Shown: positions 41,041 to 49,611 of the stretch, piece after piece
Layout of the letters: each line of letters starts with the position of its first letter
Numbering within the stretch: the first letter of the stretch is position 1
Assembly (NCBI RefSeq): GCF_900129855.1
Contig: NZ_LT670819.1
Span: 8,866,001-8,930,000 of the forward strand
Length of the DNA: 64,000 nt
Source: Streptomyces sp. 3214.6
GTDB lineage: Bacteria > Actinomycetota > Actinomycetes > Streptomycetales > Streptomycetaceae
Direction: 5' to 3'
The notes under the pieces: model-generated
The model's input: the letters and a program-made list of their open reading frames with translations, nothing else
The model's database searches: none
Told to the model about the DNA's origin: nothing
Made by a program: the position numbers and the translations under genes

Positions 41041-42822
41041 TCACCCGTGCCACGACCGCCACAGTGCCGCGTACGCTCCGTCCGCCTCGACCAGCTCGGC
41101 ATGGCTGCCCAGCTCGCTGATGCGGCCGTTCTCGACGACGGCGATGACGTCGGCGTCGTGGGCGGTGTGCAGACGGTGGGCGATGGCGACGACGGTGCGC
41201 CCGTCCAGGACGCGGGCGAGGGACCGCTCCAGGTGGCGGGCGGCACGCGGGTCGAGAAGCGAGGTCGCCTCGTCCAGGACCAGCGTGTGCGGGTCGGCCA
41301 GCACCAGACGGGCCAGCGCGATCTGCTGGGCCTGGGCCGGAGTGAGCGCGACACCGCCGGAGCCGACCTCGGTGTCGAGGCCGTCGTCCAGCGCCCGCGC
41401 CCAGCCGTCCGCGTCGACCGCGCCCAGGGCGGCCCACAGCTCGGCGTCCTCGGCTCCCGTCCGGGCGAGCCGGAGGTTGTCGCGCAGGGAGCCCACGAAG
41501 ACGTGGTGCTCCTGGTTGACGAGTGCCACGTGGGAGCGGACCCGTTCGGCGGTCATCCGCGACAGTTCGGCACCGCCGAGGGTGATCCGGCCGTCGCGCG
41601 GCGCGTAGATCCCGGCGAGCAGCCGTCCCAGGGTGGACTTGCCCGCGCCCGAGGGGCCGACCAGGGCGAGCCGGGTCCCGGGGGAGACCTCCAGGGACAC
41701 CTTGCGCAGGACGTCGACGCCCTCGCGGTAGCCGAAGTGGACCCGGTCGGCGAGTACATCGCGGCCGTCGGGCACCAGCCCGGAGTCCCCGCCGTCCGGC
41801 TCGATGTCGCGCACCCCGACGAGGCGGGCCAGCGACACCTGGGCCACCTGCAGCTCGTCGTACCAGCGCAGGATGAGGTTCACCGGGTCGACGAGCATCT
41901 GCGCCAGCAGTGCGCCCGTCGTCAGCTGGCCGACCCCGATCCAGCCCTGCAGGACGAACACGCCGCCGAGCATGAGGACCGAGCCGAGGACGGTGACGTG
42001 CACGAGATTGATCACCGGGAACAGCACCGACCGCAGCCACAGCGTGTAACGCTCCCAGGCGGTCCACTGCCGGATGCGCTGCTCCGACATCGCGATGCGG
42101 CGGTCGCCCAGGCGGTGGGCCTCGACGGTGCGGCCGGCGTCCACGGTCTCGGCGAGGGCGGCCGCCACGGCGGCGTAGCCTGCCGCCTCCGAGCGGTAGC
42201 CGGCCGGGGCCCGCTTGAAGTACCAGCGGCACCCGACGACCAGCAGGGGCACCGCGACCAGTACGGCAGGCGCCAGCGGCGGCGCCGTGACCACGAGCCC
42301 GCCGAGCAGCAGCAGGGCCCACATCACGCCGATCGTCAGCTGGGGCACGGCCTCCCGCATCGCGTTGGCCAGCCGGTCGATGTCCGTCGTGATGCGGGAC
42401 AGCAGGTCGCCCGTTCCGGCCCGCTCCAGCACGCCCGGCGGCAGCCGCACCGACCGTACGAGGAAGTCCTCGCGCAGGTCGGCCAGCATCCGCTCGCCGA
42501 GCATCGCGCCGCGCAGCCGCACCTGCCGTACGAAGGCGGCCTGGACGACCAGGGCGATCACGAACAGCGAGGCGGTGAGCCCGAGATGGAGCTCCCGCGC
42601 TCGGTCCGAGAGCCGCTCCACGAGATCGCCGAGCAGCCAAGGACCCACCATCGAAGCGACCGTGGCGACCGTGTTGACGAGGAGGAGGAGCAGGAAGGCG
42701 CGGCGGTGCCGGCGCAGGAGTTCGGCCACGTAGGCGCGTACGGTCGCGGGGGCGCCGACGGGCAGGGTGTTCGCCGTCGTCGGTGCCGCCGGGTCGTACG
42801 CGGGCGGCGCCACGCCGATCAT
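41041..42822 (-). CDS. ABC exporter half-transporter, subunit 2 (intact Walker A, altered signature)
   Basis: This 593-residue half-transporter has six membrane helices (about residues 30-330) and a nucleotide-binding domain. The latter has a canonical Walker A (LALVGPSGAGKSTLGRLLAG), Walker B TLVLDEATSLLDP and H-loop VVAIAHRLHT. The ABC signature is degenerate: LTPAQAQQIALAR replaces LSGGQ. Start ATG 42822 overlaps the stop of subunit 1 (ATGA), so the two are made in equal amounts and should form a heterodimer. The transported substrate cannot be told from sequence; a drug or lipid/peptide is usual. Confidence 0.88.
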   Translation of the reverse strand: MIGVAPPAYDPAAPTTANTLPVGAPATVRAYVAELLRRHRRAFLLLLLVNTVATVASMVGPWLLGDLVERLSDRARELHLGLTASLFVIALVVQAAFVRQVRLRGAMLGERMLADLREDFLVRSVRLPPGVLERAGTGDLLSRITTDIDRLANAMREAVPQLTIGVMWALLLLGGLVVTAPPLAPAVLVAVPLLVVGCRWYFKRAPAGYRSEAAGYAAVAAALAETVDAGRTVEAHRLGDRRIAMSEQRIRQWTAWERYTLWLRSVLFPVINLVHVTVLGSVLMLGGVFVLQGWIGVGQLTTGALLAQMLVDPVNLILRWYDELQVAQVSLARLVGVRDIEPDGGDSGLVPDGRDVLADRVHFGYREGVDVLRKVSLEVSPGTRLALVGPSGAGKSTLGRLLAGIYAPRDGRITLGGAELSRMTAERVRSHVALVNQEHHVFVGSLRDNLRLARTGAEDAELWAALGAVDADGWARALDDGLDTEVGSGGVALTPAQAQQIALARLVLADPHTLVLDEATSLLDPRAARHLERSLARVLDGRTVVAIAHRLHTAHDADVIAVVENGRISELGSHAELVEADGAYAALWRSWHG

Positions 42823-44636
42823 GCGGTCTCCTCGATCTCTTCGCGTTCGATCTCTTCGAGTTCGTTGTCGTCCAGGTCCTTCAACACGCCGTTCAGGGCG
42901 GCCTCCTCGTCGGTCTCCCTGGTCACCACGGCCCGGTACCGGGGCTCGGTGCGCAACAGTTCGCGGTGCACGCCGACCGCGACGGCCTCGCTCTCGTGCA
43001 CGAGCACGACCCGGTCGGCCCGGTCCAGCAGCAGGGGCGACGAGGTGAACACGATCGTCGTACGCCCCGCACGCAGTGCGCGCAGTCCTTCGGCGATCCG
43101 TGCCTCGGTGTGCGAGTCGACGGCCGACGTGGGCTCGTCCAGGACGAGGACCTCGGGGTCCGTGTACAGGGAGCGGGCCAGCGCGAGCCGCTGCCGCTGG
43201 CCGCCGGAGAGGGACCGGCCGCGTTCGGTGATGCGCGCGTCCAGCGGATCGTCGGCGTCCAACGAGCCTTGGACGAGCGCCTCGAGGACGTCCCCGCACT
43301 GGGCGGCGGCCAGCGCCGCATCCGCGTCCACCGCTCCGGAGGCGGGCACGTCGAGCAGGTCGCGCAGGGAACCGGACAGCAGCACCGGGTCCTTGTCCTG
43401 GACGAGGACCGCCGTGCGCGCGCAGTCCAGCGGCAGCTCGTCCAGGGGGACGCCGCCCAGCAGCACCGACGGGCCGTCCTCCGGCGGGTGTCCGCCCAGC
43501 CGTTCAGCCAGTTGTCCTGCCGTGTCCGGGTCGCCGCACACCACGGCGGTGAGCCGGGCGGCCGGAGCGAGCAGGCCGGTGGCGGGGTCGTACAGGTCGC
43601 CAGAGGGAACGTCGGCCGCGCGCGACCCGCCGATGTCGGTGGCCCGTTCCAGGGACAGCACGCGTGCGGCCCGTTTGGCCGAGGGGCGCGAGAAGGAGTA
43701 GGCCATCGCGATCTCCTCGAAGTGCCTGAGGGGATAGGCCAGGACCATGACGGAGCTGTACACCGTGACCAGTTCGCCGACGGTGATGCGGCCCTCGCGG
43801 GCCAGGTGGACGCCGTAGCAGACGACTGCGATCAGCAGCAGGCCGGGCAGCAGCACCTGGATGGCGCTGATCAGGGACCACATGCGAGCGCTGCGCACGG
43901 CCGCGTGCCGGACCTCCTGAGAGGCGCTGCGGTAGCGGTCGAGGAACAGTTCCTCGCCACCGATCCCGCGCAGCACCCGTAGGCCGGCCACGGTGTCCGA
44001 GGCGAGTTCGGTGGCGCGTCCGGCCTTCTCGCGCTGGAAGTCGGCGCGGCGTGTCGCCCGGGGCAGCAGGGGCAGCACCGCGAGCGCGAGGACGGGCAGG
44101 CCGACGGCGACGACGACGCCCAGGGCCGGCTCGTAGACGACCAGGCCGACGCAGACCAGCAGGACGGTGAGGGCCGCGGCGGTGAAGCGAGAGACGGCCT
44201 CCACGAACCAGCCGATCTTCTCGACGTCGCCCGTGGAGACGGCCACCACCTCACCGGCCGAGACCCGCCGGGTCAGCGCGGAGCCGAGCTGCGAGGCATT
44301 GCGGGCCAGTAGTTGCTGGACCCGGGCGGCGGCGGTGATCCAGTTGGTGACGGCGGTACGGTGCAGGAAGGTGTCCCCGAGCGCGGTGGCGGCACCGCAC
44401 AGCAGCATCAGCCCTCCGGTGAGGGCGAGCCGGGTACCGGAGCGGTCCACGACGGCCTCGATGGCGAGTCCGACGCAGAACGGTTGTGCGGAGACGGCGA
44501 CGAAGTGCAGCAGCCCCCAGGCCAGGGACTTCAGCTGGCCACCCAGCTGATTGCGGCCGAGCCACCACAGGAAGCGGGGGCCCGAGCGTGCGTCCGGCAC
44601 ACCAGGGTCGAGGTACGGAAGGTCTTGGATCTGCAT
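42819..44636 (-). CDS. ABC exporter half-transporter, subunit 1 (intact signature, no Walker A lysine)
   Basis: This 605-residue half-transporter has a six-helix membrane domain (about 35-330). Its nucleotide-binding domain keeps the signature RSLSGGQRQRLALARSLY and Walker B VLVLDEPTSAVD. Where Walker A should be it reads VVCGDPDTAGQLAERLG, with no GxxGxGK and no lysine, and where the H-loop His should be it reads IVFTSSPLLL. The ATP site built on this subunit must be non-catalytic. The C-terminus is strongly acidic (DDNELEEIEREEIEETA). Start ATG 44636; ribosome site weak (GGGACG). Confidence 0.88.
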   Translation of the reverse strand: MQIQDLPYLDPGVPDARSGPRFLWWLGRNQLGGQLKSLAWGLLHFVAVSAQPFCVGLAIEAVVDRSGTRLALTGGLMLLCGAATALGDTFLHRTAVTNWITAAARVQQLLARNASQLGSALTRRVSAGEVVAVSTGDVEKIGWFVEAVSRFTAAALTVLLVCVGLVVYEPALGVVVAVGLPVLALAVLPLLPRATRRADFQREKAGRATELASDTVAGLRVLRGIGGEELFLDRYRSASQEVRHAAVRSARMWSLISAIQVLLPGLLLIAVVCYGVHLAREGRITVGELVTVYSSVMVLAYPLRHFEEIAMAYSFSRPSAKRAARVLSLERATDIGGSRAADVPSGDLYDPATGLLAPAARLTAVVCGDPDTAGQLAERLGGHPPEDGPSVLLGGVPLDELPLDCARTAVLVQDKDPVLLSGSLRDLLDVPASGAVDADAALAAAQCGDVLEALVQGSLDADDPLDARITERGRSLSGGQRQRLALARSLYTDPEVLVLDEPTSAVDSHTEARIAEGLRALRAGRTTIVFTSSPLLLDRADRVVLVHESEAVAVGVHRELLRTEPRYRAVVTRETDEEAALNGVLKDLDDNELEEIEREEIEETA

Positions 44637-44660
44637 GACGTCCCAGTGGCTCGAGTCAGC

Positions 44661-44720
44661 GGAGGGGGAATAGGCGGGGCGGGGGAGGGGGTGGGGGGAG
44701 GGAAGGGAAGGGCAGGGAGG
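44661..44720 (+). other. G-rich tract with many G-runs (possible G-quadruplex)
   Basis: The plus strand holds about ten runs of three to six G in 60 bp, between the divergent exporter and L,D-transpeptidase genes and only about 25 bp from the exporter start codon. It is strongly strand-biased (no C-runs). Confidence 0.6.
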
Positions 44721-44904
44721 CGGATCGGCGGAAGGTCCGCGGGGAGCGGCAACAAGCGGCAACAAACCGTGCAAGGTTCGCGTCGCGGCGTGGTGAAAAT
44801 CAACCTGTTTTCCGCTGCGGCGGCAGGATCCGGCAGCCGCCCGACACGGCCCGGATGCCCGGAACCTGCCGTAAATGACCGGAAAGTGATGCGAGCATGG
44901 CCCG

Positions 44905-45648
44905 GTGCGACATGGTGAGGTGCGGCGCGTCGGAGCCGCGACGGTGACCTGTGGTCTTCTGCTCGTGGTCCTGGCCGCGTGCGGCGGCTCGGGTGCAGAA
45001 CACGGGCGTGACAGCATGCCGCGAGCGGGTGCCGAGGGCAGCGTCACTCCGCCGAGCGTGGCCCCGGCGACCGGCGTCCCGGGCGTGGGGGAGCGGCTGC
45101 AACGGCAGATCCCCGCTGGGTCGCGCCAGGTGGTGGCGGTGTACGGCGACGGCAAGGACTCCGCGACCGCCACCGTCGTGTTCTACGCCAAACGTGGCCC
45201 GGTCTGGGAGCGCGTCCGCACCTGGCCCGCGCACAACGGCAAGAAGGGCTGGACCGCCGAGCACTACCTTGGCGACGACCGCAGTCCCGTCGGCGTGTTC
45301 ACCCTCAGTGCCGCGGCCGGCGTCCTGGACGACCCCGGGACCCGGCTGCCGTACACGCAGTCCGAGGACTACGCGGCGCCCCGCTGGTGGGACCAGGCGC
45401 ACTGGCACGACTTCGACTACGTCATCGCCATCGACTACAACCGCGTCAAAGGCACGCCTCCCGACGATGCGGAGCAGCCCCTGGGCGAGGAGCGAGGGGG
45501 CGGGATCTGGCTGCACCTGGACCACGGCGACGGCACATCGGCCTGCGTCAGCCTGCCCAGGGCAGCGATGGAGTACCTGCTGCGCACGCTCGACCCGGAT
45601 CAGCATCCCGTGGTGGTCATGGGGGACAGGGCCGCGCTGAGGAGCTAG
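44905..45648 (+). CDS. L,D-transpeptidase-family lipoprotein
   Basis: This 247-residue exported lipoprotein has a signal peptide and lipobox LVVLAACGG, giving an acylated Cys at about residue 25. The catalytic part (about 75-247) is YkuD-like: DDRSPVGVFTLSAAAGVL (the substrate loop), IAIDYNRVKGTPPDDA, then GIWLHLDHGDGTSACVSLPR with the His and the nucleophile Cys in SACVSL. The role would be 3-3 cross-linking or modification of peptidoglycan at the outer face of the membrane. The GTG at 44920 would give a shorter, cleaner signal peptide and may be the true start. Confidence 0.8.
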   Translation: MRHGEVRRVGAATVTCGLLLVVLAACGGSGAEHGRDSMPRAGAEGSVTPPSVAPATGVPGVGERLQRQIPAGSRQVVAVYGDGKDSATATVVFYAKRGPVWERVRTWPAHNGKKGWTAEHYLGDDRSPVGVFTLSAAAGVLDDPGTRLPYTQSEDYAAPRWWDQAHWHDFDYVIAIDYNRVKGTPPDDAEQPLGEERGGGIWLHLDHGDGTSACVSLPRAAMEYLLRTLDPDQHPVVVMGDRAALRS

Positions 45649-45705
45649 CACTTCCGGCGGACGCGTCATTGCGGGGAGGGGGCGACTCGCCGTAGAACAC
45701 CGGCC

Positions 45706-47343
45706 ATGAGAAGTCGGATCATCATGTCCATGCTCACCGGAGCGATCCTCCTGGCGGGCACCGTCCTCGGGGGCGGCACGGCGCGGGCCGCCGCATCCAC
45801 GTCCGCGGCGGTCGAGGTTCCCGCCGAATTCGGCACCGACTGGCACGACCCTCTCACCGCCGCCCCGCCCGTGACCAGGCCCGACGCCAAGTCCTGTCAG
45901 ATCACCCTCGCCGAGGCGCAGTTCCGGGACTTCACGCCGTACCGGGGCACGTACACCCCGCCGGACGGCTGCGGTGACCGCTGGAGCAAGGTCGTGCTGC
46001 GGCTCGACGGCAAGGTCAAGGGGCGGCAGTTCGACCGGCTCGGCTATCTGCACATCGGCGGGGTGGAGGTCTTGCGTACATCGACGCCGGAGCCGTCGCC
46101 CGACGGGATCGAGTGGTCCGTCGAGAAGGACGTCACCCGCTACAGCGACACGTTCCGCTCGGCCCAGGACGTCGAGATGCTCATCGGCAACGTCGTCGAC
46201 GACACCTACACGGGTGTGATCGACGTCAAGGCGACCCTCACCTTCTACGACCTCACCTTCTCCAAGGGGAAGCCGGCCGCCGTCCCCGACCGAGTCCTCA
46301 CCCTGGCCGAGGGCCCCGACGGCGCGACCCTCACCGCGCCGCGCAACAGCGAACGCGTCGTCGCCGAGGTGTACGCCACCGGTTCTGGTGGCGGGTGCGA
46401 GGAGTACTGGTACCTGACCGTGCCCGCGTCGGCGCCCTACTCCTGCCATGCCGACGACGGCCCCTACCGGGAGGTGCAGGTCAAGGTCGACGGACAACTG
46501 GCCGGCATCGCCACTCCCTTCCCGACCGTCTGGACCGGTGGCTGGTCCAACCCCTTTCTCTGGTACGTGATCCCAGGCCCCCGCGCCTTCGACATCAAGC
46601 CGATCGAATACGACCTGACGCCGTTCGCCGGGGTTCTCAACGACGGCCGCCCGCACCGCGTCGAGGTGTCCGTGGTCGGGGTGCCCGAGGGGCAGAGCGG
46701 CTGGAGCACACCCGTCAACGTGCTCGTCTGGCAGGACCCGGGCAAGGCCGTCGTCGGCGGGAAGCTCGTCACGCACGATGCGGGGGAGCTCACCGATTCC
46801 AGCGTCTACACGCCCGGCACGGAGCACCGGCTCGACACCGAGGGTCGGCATCGGCTGACCGTCGCCGGATTCCTCGACACCTCGCACGGACGCGTGCGTA
46901 CCACCGTCACCCGCACCCTCGCGAACACCTCCGTGCACCGCTGGAGCGACGGCGAGAACGTGGACGGCCTCGACGCCACCTGGACGGACGACGAGTCGGT
47001 CACCGTCGACGGCCGCGGACCGGCCCGGGCGACACGCACCCACCGGACGTACACGATGAACGGCACCACCACCCTCGGCGCGGACGACCGGCTGCGCACC
47101 GTGCTGACCCTCGGCGACCGGGCCGACGCCATGACGACGCGAAACGGCCGACGCACGTGGTGGTCGCGGCTCGACGACACGTACACGGGTGACGCGACCT
47201 TCACCGTCAACGTGCCCCGCGACCAACGGCACGCCGTCGCCAGGACGAGCGAGCGCTACCGGCTGTACGGCTCGCAGGGCTGCCACGACCGTCGGCTGAC
47301 CACCCTTCAGGGGGTGTTGACCGAGGACCGCGGAGGCTGCTGA
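45706..47343 (+). CDS. Secreted peptide-N4-asparagine amidase (PNGase A type)
   Basis: This 545-residue exported protein has signal peptide MRSRIIMSMLTGAILLAGTV with an ARAA cleavage site near residue 29. The mature protein matches the PNGase A fold pattern (PF12222): two jelly-roll domains with HIGGVEVLRTSTPEP, WSVEKDVTRYSDTF, GCEEYWYLTVPAS and FDIKPIEYDLTPFAGVLNDG. The enzyme releases N-glycans from glycoproteins by cutting the Asn side-chain amide. It is expected to act on foreign glycoproteins in soil or plant matter. It follows the L,D-transpeptidase gene by 57 bp but need not be functionally linked. Confidence 0.85.
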   Translation: MRSRIIMSMLTGAILLAGTVLGGGTARAAASTSAAVEVPAEFGTDWHDPLTAAPPVTRPDAKSCQITLAEAQFRDFTPYRGTYTPPDGCGDRWSKVVLRLDGKVKGRQFDRLGYLHIGGVEVLRTSTPEPSPDGIEWSVEKDVTRYSDTFRSAQDVEMLIGNVVDDTYTGVIDVKATLTFYDLTFSKGKPAAVPDRVLTLAEGPDGATLTAPRNSERVVAEVYATGSGGGCEEYWYLTVPASAPYSCHADDGPYREVQVKVDGQLAGIATPFPTVWTGGWSNPFLWYVIPGPRAFDIKPIEYDLTPFAGVLNDGRPHRVEVSVVGVPEGQSGWSTPVNVLVWQDPGKAVVGGKLVTHDAGELTDSSVYTPGTEHRLDTEGRHRLTVAGFLDTSHGRVRTTVTRTLANTSVHRWSDGENVDGLDATWTDDESVTVDGRGPARATRTHRTYTMNGTTTLGADDRLRTVLTLGDRADAMTTRNGRRTWWSRLDDTYTGDATFTVNVPRDQRHAVARTSERYRLYGSQGCHDRRLTTLQGVLTEDRGGC

Positions 47344-47514
47344 GACGCAGTGCGTGCGATCCGTCACTCGTGGCGGGATTTACACGGCTGAAACGCAGCG
47401 GTCTTGCGCGCGATCAACGTCACCTTCAAAGTGATCGCCACGGAAGCCGCTTTCCGTATCGCAGAAGTCGCCGTCCCCGGCTTCTGTGTGCCAGCCGTCC
47501 CCCAAGGAGTGCCC

Positions 47515-48933
47515 GTGCCGTCGTCCGCCCCGTCCCTGCCACGACGCGTCGCACGCATACTGCGTACCTCACTCTTCGCGCAGGTCGCCTGCGCGCTCGT
47601 CCTGGGTATCGTCGTCGGAAAGCTGTGGCCCGACGTGGCCACGGATCTCAAGCCGCTCGGCGACGGGTTCACCCGGCTCATCAAGACGATCATCTCGCCC
47701 CTCGTGTTCTGCGTGGTTGTCGTCGGCATCGCGAAGGCCGGTGACCTGAAGGCCTTCGGCCGGATCGGGCTCAAGGCCCTGATCTGGTTCGAGGTCGCGA
47801 GCACGCTGGCCCTGATCATCGGGCTCCTCGCCGCCAATATCGTCCAGCCCGGCTCGGGGATGAACGTCGACCCGTCCACGCTCGACACCTCGGCGGTCGA
47901 CGCGAAGACGGGCGGCGGCTCGCTGCCTTCCACGACCGAGTTCATCGTGAACGCGCTGCCCACCAGTTTCATCGGCGCCTTCGCGGAGAACTCCCTGCTC
48001 CAGGTGCTCATCCTGGCCTGTCTGGTGGGCGCGGCGCTGCTGCACCTCGGCCACACCAAGGTGCCCAAGGTGCTGCCCGCCGTGGAGCAGGCCCAGGAGA
48101 TCATCTTCGCGATCGTCGGCTTCGTCATGCGACTGGCGCCGATCGCCGTGTTCGGCGCGATGGCCGTCCTGATCGGCAACTACGGGCTCGGTGTGATCGA
48201 GACCTACGGCAAGCTGATCATCCTGTGCTACGTGGCGGCGGCCCTGTTCATCGCGCTGCTCGCCGTCGCTCTGCGGCTGGTCACCGGACTGAGCCTGTGG
48301 AAGTTCCTGCGCTACATCCGCGAGGAGATGCTCCTGGCGCTCGGTACCGCCTCCACCGAGGCCGTCATGCCGCGCGTGATGCAGAAGCTGCGCAAGGCCG
48401 GCGCCCGCGACGACGCCGTCGGTCTGGTGCTGCCGACGGGCTACTCCTTCAACCTCGACGGCGCCTCGCTCTACCTGTCCATCGGCACCCTGTTCATCGC
48501 CCAGGCGGTCGGCGTGGACCTCAGCCTGGGGCAGCAGATCACCGTGGTCCTGGTGCTCATGCTGACCAGCAAGGGCATGGCCGGCATCCCCGGCTCGGCC
48601 TTCCTCGCCCTGTCCGCGACCGCCTCCTCGCTGGGGGCCATCCCCGCCGGCGCCGTGGCCCTGCTGCTGGGCGTGGACCGCATCATGGACTCGATGCGTG
48701 TCGTCACCAACCTGCTCGGCAACTGCGTGGCGGTATTCGCCGTCTCCCGCTGGGAGGGCGCGCTGGACCTGGAGCGGGCCAAGAAGGTCCTGGACGGCGA
48801 GGACGTCGCCGCGGACGAGGAGGAGCCCGCGGCTTCCGCCGAGCCCGAGGGCGCCGAAAGCCCGGAAACGACCGGCCCCGTGGCTGTGGTCCCTGCTCAG
48901 CTCACCAAGGAGGCGGCCCCCGAGGTCAGTTGA
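47515..48933 (+). CDS. dctA: C4-dicarboxylate/amino-acid:cation symporter (DctA-type)
   Basis: This 472-residue inner-membrane transporter of the DAACS family takes up succinate, fumarate, malate or glutamate with protons or sodium. Marks: VGKLWPDVATDLKPLGDGFT, RLIKTIISPLVFCVVVVGIA, LGTASTEAVMPRVMQKL, GYSFNLDGASLYLSIGTLFI, TSKGMAGIPGSAFLAL. Start is GTG 47515 with AAGGAG five bases upstream; the frame is open to 47404, but that part is not transporter-like. The last 50 residues are an acidic cytosolic tail (ADEEEPAASAEPEGAESPE). A strong terminator follows. Confidence 0.92.
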   Translation: MPSSAPSLPRRVARILRTSLFAQVACALVLGIVVGKLWPDVATDLKPLGDGFTRLIKTIISPLVFCVVVVGIAKAGDLKAFGRIGLKALIWFEVASTLALIIGLLAANIVQPGSGMNVDPSTLDTSAVDAKTGGGSLPSTTEFIVNALPTSFIGAFAENSLLQVLILACLVGAALLHLGHTKVPKVLPAVEQAQEIIFAIVGFVMRLAPIAVFGAMAVLIGNYGLGVIETYGKLIILCYVAAALFIALLAVALRLVTGLSLWKFLRYIREEMLLALGTASTEAVMPRVMQKLRKAGARDDAVGLVLPTGYSFNLDGASLYLSIGTLFIAQAVGVDLSLGQQITVVLVLMLTSKGMAGIPGSAFLALSATASSLGAIPAGAVALLLGVDRIMDSMRVVTNLLGNCVAVFAVSRWEGALDLERAKKVLDGEDVAADEEEPAASAEPEGAESPETTGPVAVVPAQLTKEAAPEVS

Positions 48934-48950
48934 CGCACAGCGACACCGCA

Positions 48951-49000
48951 ACGGGCCGTGGCCGCCCCTCCCGCAGTACGGAGGAGCGGCCACGGCCCGT
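48951..49000. terminator. Strong terminator between dctA and marR
   Basis: ACGGGCCGTGGCCGC (48951-48965) pairs perfectly with GCGGCCACGGCCCGT (48986-49000), a 15-bp stem serving two convergent genes. Confidence 0.75.
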
Positions 49001-49008
49001 CACGTCGT

Positions 49009-49518
49009 TCAGCAGGCTCGCCCCTGCCCCTGCCCCTGCTCATGTCCCCGCCCCTGCTCCTGTCCCTGCGTCCGCTCCCGCTCCGGTGTCCCGTCGACCA
49101 GGGCGTCGAGCAACCCGCTCAGCACCTGGCGTTCCAGGTCCGTCAGCGGATCCAGAATCTCCTTCGCGGCGGACACGCGCGCACCGCGCAGCTCCCGCAG
49201 TGCCTCGCCGCCGTCCTCGGTGAGTTCGATCCGGATCACCCGCCGGTTGGTGGGGTCGGGCACCCGGCGCACCTTGCCGCTCGCCTCCAGCGCGTCGACC
49301 AGGGTCGTCACAGCCCGGGGCACCACCTCCAGCCGCTCGGCGAGGTCGGCCATGCGCGGCGGTGCGTCGCAGTGTGCCAGGGTGCGCAGCAGCCGGGCCT
49401 GGGCCGGGGTGACGCCCAGCCCGCGCTGCTCCAGGTGGCGCTTCTGGATGCGGTGCACCCGGCGGGTGAGCCGCAGCAGTTGCTCGGCGAGGAGGCCGTC
49501 GGAATCCGGGGTGGTCAT
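49009..49518 (-). CDS. MarR-family regulator of the divergent ABC exporter
   Basis: This 169-residue winged-helix repressor shows the MarR order: dimer helix LLAEQLLRLTRRVHRIQKRH, recognition region PPRMADLAERLEVVPRAVTT followed by LVDALEASGKVRRV, wing RRVIRIELTEDGGEAL. It is divergent from the exporter gene with an operator between them, so it should repress both and be released by a drug or metabolite. The last 20 residues are an unusual Gln/Gly/Glu/Arg-rich tail (QGQEQGRGHEQGQGQGRAC) encoded by an imperfect CCCCTG-type repeat, absent from typical MarR proteins. Confidence 0.88.
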   Translation of the reverse strand: MTTPDSDGLLAEQLLRLTRRVHRIQKRHLEQRGLGVTPAQARLLRTLAHCDAPPRMADLAERLEVVPRAVTTLVDALEASGKVRRVPDPTNRRVIRIELTEDGGEALRELRGARVSAAKEILDPLTDLERQVLSGLLDALVDGTPERERTQGQEQGRGHEQGQGQGRAC

Positions 49519-49542
49519 ACGGGAACAATATCAGGACGCCGT

Positions 49543-49567
49543 TCATTGTGAGTATAGGTAACAATGA
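49543..49567. promoter_or_regulatory. Candidate MarR operator
   Basis: TCATTGT (49543-49549) and its exact reverse complement ACAATGA (49561-49567), separated by 11 bp including TATAGG, lie in an AT-rich island between the divergent regulator and exporter genes. TATAGG may be a -10 element. Confidence 0.6.
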
Positions 49568-49611
49568 GCTATGCTCCGTCAGTCCTCACCGTCTCACCCT
49601 CCGTAGGAGCC

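Noticed and set aside
35887..43701. Very long plus-strand open frame (2604 codons)
   Set aside because: It runs antisense to the thioesterase, helicase, L31, DUF5709 and ABC exporter genes. Its text is Arg/Gly/Ala/Val/His-rich with no domain motifs, the usual mirror of high-GC coding DNA.
44780..44815. TGAAAATCAACCTGTTTTCC as a Zur-type box
   Set aside because: Only the left half resembles the Zur consensus and the spacing is wrong.
44800..47367. Minus-strand open frame of 855 codons
   Set aside because: Shadow of the PNGase-A-like and L,D-transpeptidase genes, both with signal peptides and catalytic motifs.
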